Source: Nectonema munidae (Eukaryota; Nematomorpha; Nectonematoida; Nectonematidae). From it: a stretch of DNA of 64,000 nt. Under the pieces are notes generated by a model. That model worked only from the letters and a program-made list of their open reading frames with translations, did not search any database and had not been told where the DNA came from. The DNA lies in the NCBI GenBank assembly GCA_030549495.1, contig JAUIRK010001039.1, forward strand, positions 62,001-126,000. Direction: 5' to 3'. Below, one piece after another: positions 60,801-64,000 of the stretch. Position 1 is the stretch's first letter, and each line of letters opens with the position of its first letter. The translations under genes were made by a program, and so were the position numbers.

Positions 60801-63358
60801 GAAATCATACTCCCTACCATTGAAATATGTATCGATCTAGAGACACATGAATGGAATATCATAGATCTCGAATTCTTAGGAATCGTCCTAGGACACCTCC
60901 TTGCCCCAGAGGCAAAGATTCACTCGGACTCGCAAGGGGCTATAGAATTCATCAGGAATTTCGGAGCAAAAGCCAAAACAAGCTTCATGCTCCTGAAAGT
61001 CCTCGAGGAATACGGAGAAAGACTAGACCTGCTAAGGCAAGAAATCTCATATATATATATAAAATCGAGGAAAATCCAGCAGACATCCCATCAAGGAAAA
61101 CCTGCACGGGGAAAAGTATAAGACTCTTAGACCTAGGTCTTATAACAAGTCATGAAGCAACGCTCCAGATCCTTCAAAAGATAGCTAGAAGACTAGAGGA
61201 AAAATTTCCTTCCAAATAGAGGCACGATCTAGCATAACAAGAAACTTCTGCAGAGATTTCCCCATCTTCCCCTCATCTTAGCTTCTTTAATGATTCATTC
61301 TGTTTTATTATTGATTTAATCGTGTGACTTCTTTGTTATAGATATAAAATCGATTTTTTTGTTTCATTGCAGTTCATGAATTTTATATGGAAATTCAAAG
61401 AAGTGATATAACAAAAGAATGAGAAAAAGTACATCACCCATGTATTCTACTAAGTGAACTAGCCAACAAACGAATGAACAAAGTAACCTTGGAGTTGGGT
61501 CACTCCCTTGAACTTTGAGGTAGAACTCTTTGAACGCATCTTTGCGATGATAGGGGTAGTGTTATTGAGATTGAAAATGAGAATTTGAGGGAAAATGCTT
61601 ACATTAAATAATTTCGGGAAAGAATGTCTTTTCAATCTTCCGATACACGACCAATTTGAAACTTTATTATGTTGGCAAGAGGTGAGAAGCAAGTCGAAAC
61701 AGAAGCTAAGCAAGTCATGACCGATTATGATGTCAGGATCATAGTATTGTATCTGAAATAATGAATACATATACTTAACACATTTCATTAGATAGAACTT
61801 TTTTTTTGAATAACTAGTTAAATTAACGGAGGTTAAATCGATCTTTTAAAAAATTATGAAGCATGTACTATTGTCCTAAAAAAATTTACAGTGATTTTAG
61901 TGGTCGCATATAGAGCTCAGTCTATTATTTCCTTGACCCGTCAATAAATTGAACTTTGAAAGGCTTATTTTTTTCTAGTTTCCAAATTTGGACTTGAAGG
62001 AAGAAAAAAATACTTTTTTCAATGTGATAAAATTTTGAAAATTAAAAAATACTCGATGCAGGGTATCAATCATAGGATAGGAAAGAAGCCTGGACAATAT
62101 TTTTTGAAGATTGTTAAAAATTGTAAAGAATGGATTAATGAAAAATTCATACTTTAAATGCGGTAAGAAATAAAAAAGCTCTTCATCTTTAAAAGTGATT
62201 TTAAACAAATATAGATCAGGAAGTTTGAAAATAATAAATTATGATTTCGAAAAAAAAACAAATATTAGTTAAACATCCAATGAGGTTAAATGGCATGTTT
62301 GTCGCTTCTTCTCTTCCTAGAAGACGCCTAAAACCGAAATTGACTAAGTGACTTCGTAGCAAGGCTTTTACACATATAGGGGCGTGAATAAGGTTGGTTA
62401 GATACTGGGTTTCGATAACTCAAGGTCTTAGGTTCGATTCCCCATCAAGCCTACTTTCTTCATAGTTCGATACAAGTGGCACAATTGTGCCTTTTTGATG
62501 AAAACACCCTACGTTACCTTTACCTTTAAAGTAACTAATAACTTATCAACCAGCTAAAAATATCTGTTCAGGTAAATGGGAGGCAAAAAATGTTGAAAGT
62601 CCATAAAGAGAGGCTGAGAACACTGATTTATTGCTACAAACAATAAAATTGAAAGAAATTGTCAAGATTTTTAAATAATATTAAAAATCAAATTTCCTTA
62701 AATTAAAGTTTTCTTAACTTATACTAATGGTCTAAATGTAGTTTCTTCCATTATAATTTAGGGCATTTTAACACACTGCTATGATTTTTCATAGGAAGAA
62801 GATGAGCAAGGTAATATAAGCTTTTCATTATCAACTAAACATATAAAGTGGATAAGAGCAGGGTAATCGGTAAAATAAATCAAGAATATTTCTATGAGAC
62901 CAATTATTTTGTATTGGAATTTGCCATTTTTAATGGAATAATAAAAATATAAATAAAGAGTATTTAGAAAAAAACTAATTTTCCTGACAAAAAATTTGCA
63001 CCAAAAATATTTTAGAATTTTTCTAATTGTATATACCAATCAAATGAGAGAGGCCCGAACCAAATCCTCTAAAGACTGTAAAACATTGGACTTCTTTCTA
63101 CTCATTTCGACCATCAATTTTTGCGTATTTAAATGGAGAAACAGAGAAAAAGTTTTCAAAGAAAATTAAAATTTCACTTTAGCACAGAGATAAGATAAAA
63201 GCGCTCTTTCATTCGAGAAAACAGAAATATTCTTCTTCATCTTTGATATCTTGTTCTTAAAGTCAAATGGAATGGAATAGTTGCCTAAAGGAGAACACAC
63301 CCCATAGAACATTTGCTGTTGTTTTGAAGTGTTTCCAATGGATCTGTCAAAGCTATAA
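41950..63358 (-). CDS. POLA1: DNA polymerase alpha catalytic subunit, spliced gene, 5' part off window
   Basis: POLA1 is the B-family polymerase that, with primase, extends RNA primers at origins and on the lagging strand in the nucleus. Twelve exons were placed, about 930 codons: 63358-63178, 61752-61603, 61539-61488, 59540-59227, 57148-56972, 50545-50433, 50379-50178, 48806-48576, 46747-46542, 44279-44144, 44018-43881 and 42834-41950. Seen in order are the exonuclease-like domain ([15 protein letters not shown]), [10 protein letters not shown], motif A DFNSLYPS, motif [14 protein letters not shown], motif [24 protein letters not shown] and the cysteine-rich C terminus. Alpha-specific blocks separate it from delta, epsilon, zeta and virus polymerases. 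Human POLA1 is about 1,460 residues, so roughly 500 N-terminal residues lie right of the window. Two junctions (exons 3/4 and 6/7) do not join in phase. Confidence 0.93.
42835..43880 (-). other. POLA1 intron 11-12
   Basis: One kilobase of AT-rich intron with no recognised element. Confidence 0.5.
43881..44018 (-). CDS. POLA1: POLA1 exon 11 of window
   Basis: Forty-six codons in phase 0; acceptor ACTTTTTTTCAG, donor GTGAGA. It reads [20 protein letters not shown] and [10 protein letters not shown], matching LTKDPQDYPDKKSLPHVHV and GDTVSYVIC of alpha. It is not a long open frame and is found only by homology and splice sites. Confidence 0.92.
44144..44279 (-). CDS. POLA1: POLA1 exon 10 of window
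   Basis: The exon reads [20 protein letters not shown] and ends KNFVINK, matching the alpha sequence IGQILSD...IVENI and FEINK. The acceptor is TTATTTTAATATTAG, the donor GTAATT. Both junctions are in phase. Confidence 0.9.
44280..46541 (-). other. POLA1 intron 9-10
   Basis: A 2.3-kb AT-rich intron. A palindrome GGATAATCT...AGATTATCC lies at about 46112-46131. A B-box-like GGGTTCGAATC on the minus strand near 45605 has no matching A box. The frames at 45351-45533 and 46191-46451 are not supported. Confidence 0.45.
46542..46747 (-). CDS. POLA1: POLA1 exon 9 of window
   Basis: The acceptor is TTTTGTTGTGATAG and the donor is GTAAGC. The peptide contains [32 protein letters not shown] and [16 protein letters not shown], near-identical to alpha blocks. 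It ends with two bases over that complete GAG with exon 10. The two larger open frames at this site are shadows in other frames. Confidence 0.94.
46748..48575 (-). other. POLA1 intron 8-9
   Basis: A 1.8-kb intron, AT-rich apart from a GC-rich foldback at 47473-47515 listed separately. Confidence 0.5.
47473..47515. repeat. GC-rich foldback ATCCGGCGGGATA
   Basis: ATCCGGCGGGATA (47473-47485) pairs with TATCCTGCCGGAT (47503-47515) with one mismatch and a 17-base loop. Upstream is TAGAGGTGCACCGGATAA, which resembles a hAT terminus. Confidence 0.7.
48576..48806 (-). CDS. POLA1: POLA1 exon 8 of window, motifs B and C
   Basis: Seventy-seven codons, phase 0 at both ends; acceptor GATATCTTTTTAG, donor GTAACG. 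It begins [15 protein letters not shown] (motif B) and contains [14 protein letters not shown] (motif C with both catalytic aspartates). [13 protein letters not shown] between them matches LAALVTYKGREIL of alpha. Confidence 0.95.
48807..50177 (-). other. POLA1 intron 7-8
   Basis: A 1.4-kb intron. A short inverted pair CCAGTAGT (49439-49446)/ACTACTGG (49504-49511) brackets 57 bases including TATCCCGCCAGG, related in words to the foldback at 47473. Otherwise AT-rich. Confidence 0.45.
50178..50379 (-). CDS. POLA1: POLA1 exon 7 of window
   Basis: The exon codes [37 protein letters not shown] and ends CRLDIRQK, matching GILPREIRKLVERRKQVK and YDIRQK of alpha. The donor is GTTGCG. The best acceptor (AATATTTTCAG, next to 50379) leaves the frame off by one against exon 6; a poor in-phase acceptor exists at 50361. 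The start is therefore uncertain, though the second half is secure. Confidence 0.8.
50433..50545 (-). CDS. POLA1: POLA1 exon 6 of window, polymerase motif A
   Basis: This 113-base exon reads [18 protein letters not shown] then [11 protein letters not shown], the metal-binding motif A of B-family polymerases. The acceptor is CATTTAATTTTTTCTAG; the donor is GTATTT after CAAGGG. It joins exon 5 (G+GC, Gly) across a 6.4-kb intron full of transposons. It is too short and in another frame than the long open frame overlapping it. Confidence 0.93.
51255..51425 (+). mobile_element. CR1/Jockey-like LINE, 3' tail only
   Basis: About 170 bases nearly identical to 54030-54185, the 3' end of the LINE at 52376-54185, including CGGTTTGCATAAACC-like and CTTACTTACTTA ends. 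It is a severely 5'-truncated second copy. Confidence 0.8.
51566..52375 (+). mobile_element. piggyBac element, 3' part, copy 1
   Basis: An uninterrupted frame (51566-52108) encodes the C-terminal part of a piggyBac transposase: [33 protein letters not shown], then a cysteine-rich tail ([20 protein letters not shown]). The 3' non-coding part (52110-52375) matches, in reverse, 54580-54835 of copy 2. The catalytic region is missing, and the LINE begins where this copy stops. Confidence 0.85.
52376..54185 (+). mobile_element. CR1/Jockey-like LINE, 5'-truncated
   Basis: The reverse transcriptase frame (52438-53328) includes [27 protein letters not shown] and [12 protein letters not shown] (the YADD active site). 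About 70 residues expected between the SHCYNKC and FGFRPS blocks are missing, an internal deletion. One in-frame TAA (53326-53328) separates this from a continuing frame (VNLLGLVID, then 53395-53853). The 3' end is CTTACTTACTTACTTA. There is no RNase H. It inserted at the end of piggyBac copy 1. Confidence 0.85.
54576..56785 (-). mobile_element. piggyBac element, near full length, decayed, copy 2
   Basis: On the minus strand: an acidic N terminus ([10 protein letters not shown], 56487-56152), then [30 protein letters not shown] and [33 protein letters not shown] and the C-terminal block shared with copy 1. These are in order for piggyBac transposase; several stops and frame changes break the frame. 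Palindromes of the type GGGGTCATATNTGACCCC lie near each end (54685-54703, 56756-56774). A clear TTAA duplication was not found. Confidence 0.8.
56855..56884 (+). repeat. G-quadruplex-type run
   Basis: Four G runs of 4, 7, 4 and 7 bases separated by two or three bases, on the strand opposite to the POLA1 transcript, 88-117 bases beyond the donor of exon 5. It is exceptional in this AT-rich sequence. Confidence 0.85.
56972..57148 (-). CDS. POLA1: POLA1 exon 5 of window
   Basis: The exon begins [19 protein letters not shown] and ends [13 protein letters not shown], matching LLLHAFYENNY and YAGGLVLDPKVG of alpha. The acceptor is CATGATATAG, the donor GTAAAC. A G-rich run lies 88-117 bases beyond the donor, in the next intron. 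Confidence 0.92.
57149..59226 (-). other. POLA1 intron 4-5
   Basis: A 2.1-kb AT-rich intron containing the inverted-repeat element at 58263-58569. Frames at 57376-58010 and 58606-58839 are AT-driven and unsupported. Confidence 0.5.
58263..58569. mobile_element. short element with perfect 14-bp inverted ends
   Basis: GGTAAATTGCTCGA (58263-58276) is repeated exactly inverted at 58556-58569. A 15-base hairpin, CGCCGTGGGACGGCG (58531-58545), lies near the right end. At 307 bases it has the form of a MITE; no target duplication is clear and the superfamily is unknown. Confidence 0.65.
59227..59540 (-). CDS. POLA1: POLA1 exon 4 of window
   Basis: The acceptor is CGTCTTCTTGCAG and the donor is GTTTTT. 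The peptide runs [46 protein letters not shown] and ends LSGG. Human POLA1 has CGRMICDVEISAKELIRC, LNVLPLALQITNIAGN and LMGG in the same order. A linker of about 25 residues between these blocks is Ser-rich. It joins exon 5 in phase. Confidence 0.9.
60210..60462. mobile_element. hAT-like GGGGTCCA element, truncated inverted copy
   Basis: It matches 6570-6830 in reverse orientation: TGTTTCTCAAAC at the end, two TGGACCCCTT words, then the shared body to GTTGATGCTGCTCAAC. The other terminus is missing. Confidence 0.7.
60505..61220 (+). mobile_element. fossil LTR-kin retroelement fragment (RNase H region)
   Basis: A plus-strand fragment with RNase H-like sequence, including a YVDAS start, an HSDSQGA-type core and an ENPADIPSR-type motif, as in DIRS/gypsy-related elements. 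It is a short broken piece with a few interruptions. No terminal repeats, capsid or envelope are present. It may be of the same class as 38456-40084. Confidence 0.55.
61488..61539 (-). CDS. POLA1: POLA1 exon 3 of window (small, uncertain)
   Basis: A 52-base exon with acceptor CATCGCAAAG and donor GTTACT. In phase with exon 2 it reads [17 protein letters not shown], which resembles the basic linker between the GRLKR and CGR(L/M) blocks. It leaves one base, while exon 4 needs two, so the 3' junction is unresolved: a missed micro-exon, a different splice choice or a sequence error are all possible. Confidence 0.45.
61603..61752 (-). CDS. POLA1: POLA1 exon 2 of window, exonuclease-like domain
   Basis: Fifty codons, phase 0 at both ends; acceptor TTCATTATTTCAG, donor GTAAGC. 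It reads [17 protein letters not shown] then [18 protein letters not shown], matching the human DPDIIVGHN and WSKIGRLKR blocks. Metazoan alpha has lost proofreading; nothing visible here argues for active exonuclease residues. Confidence 0.92.
61753..63177 (-). other. POLA1 intron 1-2
   Basis: A 1.4-kb AT-rich intron containing a SINE at 62392-62530. Other frames (61975-62208, 62779-63039) are unsupported. Confidence 0.5.
62392..62530 (+). mobile_element. tRNA-derived SINE, copy 2
   Basis: TTGGTTAGATACTGG (A box) and GGTTCGATTCC (B box), then the same body and CCTTTACCTTT tail as 28743-28877. Similarity is roughly 85-90 percent by eye. Confidence 0.75.
63178..63358 (-). CDS. POLA1: POLA1 exon 1 of window
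   Basis: The acceptor is TTTTTTATTTTTTCTAG and the donor is GTGAAA after AAA. The peptide holds [19 protein letters not shown] and [15 protein letters not shown], matching the alpha region with SERALLS just before the IDPDIIVGH motif. It ends in phase 0 and joins exon 2 cleanly. Upstream exons coding the N-terminal third are not in the window. Confidence 0.85.
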
Positions 63359-64000
63359 CTAGAAAAAATAAAAAAATAACCAGCTTACTTTTGTTGTATA
63401 GCATTTTTTAACTCTCTCTCTCTCTCAAAATATTGAAAAGTGATCAAATGAAAAAATTAACAAAAAACTCGATCAGAATGAATATTTTTTAATCTAAAAA
63501 TAAAAAATCTTTAAAGTCTTCCGTAAATTAAATCACAAAAGAAAAAAAAATATTAAAAAAAAAAAGAACAAATATTCTTCAATGTTATTATTTTAGAGAT
63601 AAAAAGATAAAACTTATCGATGACGGGAAACATAAATAAAAATAACAACAGGGTTAAAATTCCGCTTTATTCAAAATAACAGAAAATATGTGCCGTATTT
63701 TTGCGCCAATAAGTGAATATGGAGAATAAATGCATCTGATAATTTTGGCGAAAATCAGTGCAAAAACATATGATATGTGGAAATGGCCTGATAAGTTCAA
63801 GGCAAGAGATGCATGAATATGGCATAAATATTGTGAATTTGCATTTAATCAGAGGTCTGACATGACCTTCGGGGAGACAACTTTTCTTTGATTACAGAAT
63901 TTTATTTGGATTATTTGATCATATATATTATTCCAAATCGTGAAAAAATAGAAAAAATATAGGTCTTAACTTATGTAGCATCGTCTCCCCGAATGAGGTA
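63359..64000 (-). other. POLA1 intron upstream of window exon 1
   Basis: AT-rich, with a CT run at 63412-63427 and an inverted pair TTCGGGGAGAC (63868-63878)/GTCTCCCCGAA (63983-63993) that may be the edges of a short element. No POLA1 exon is recognised here. Confidence 0.45.

Larger units (their letters stand above)
59541..61602. other. POLA1 introns around exon 3, with transposon fossils
   Basis: Contains a truncated hAT-like copy (60210-60462) and a retroelement fossil (60505-61220) on the plus strand. 59541-60200 is AT-rich and unassigned. Small exon 3 lies at 61488-61539. Confidence 0.5.

Noticed and set aside
41950-63358. Polymerase B fragments as a Polinton or viral polymerase
   Set aside because: The fragments are spliced exons with alpha-specific blocks (IGRLKR, GGLVLDP, VRRDW, C-terminal cysteines) and no capsid, integrase or terminal repeats nearby. 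It is the host POLA1 gene.

Overview
This is a eukaryotic, AT-rich, intron- and transposon-rich window. Splice sites, long introns, the two genes recognised and the repeat mix (hAT, piggyBac, Tc1/mariner, RTE-, I- and CR1/Jockey-type LINEs, tRNA-derived SINEs) suggest an invertebrate, most likely an arthropod; a crustacean such as a copepod would fit the base composition, but the species is an inference.

Two large host genes lie on the minus strand. From about 33.0 kb down to the left edge runs a KMT2C/KMT2D-type (Drosophila trr-type) histone H3K4 methyltransferase. I could place twelve exons by hand; all eleven junctions use GT..AG sites and keep one reading frame of about 1,613 codons. They cover the Gln/His/Pro-rich N-terminal half, the coiled-coil block, the C2-C2 zinc knuckle and the start of the second extended PHD finger. 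FYRN, FYRC and SET must lie left of base 1. No N-terminal PHD cluster appears before the next gene, so the gene looks like the split, trr-like form.

From about 63.4 kb to 41.95 kb is POLA1, the catalytic subunit of DNA polymerase alpha, read from the exonuclease-like domain through polymerase motifs A, B and C to the C-terminal zinc region and stop. Its N-terminal third lies right of the window. Two junctions do not join in phase and are flagged.

The 9 kb between the genes (33.0-41.9 kb) holds two G-poor plus-strand LINEs; the second is split by a fossil DIRS-like (LTR-kin) retroelement. The introns carry most of the other elements: five short hAT elements, four with recognisable target duplications and one with a doubtful one, a retrocopied transcript inside one of them, a minisatellite array ending in a Helitron-like terminus (19.7-20.3 kb), hAT, Tc1 and RTE coding remnants, and, in one POLA1 intron, two inverted piggyBac copies separated by a CR1/Jockey-like LINE. 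No true tRNA, rRNA, CRISPR array or operon was found. Unexplained structures include a run of three stem-loops (1.04-1.13 kb), a perfect 15-bp foldback (4.35 kb), a G-quadruplex run beside a POLA1 splice site (56.86 kb) and an intronic block shared upstream of two trr exons.
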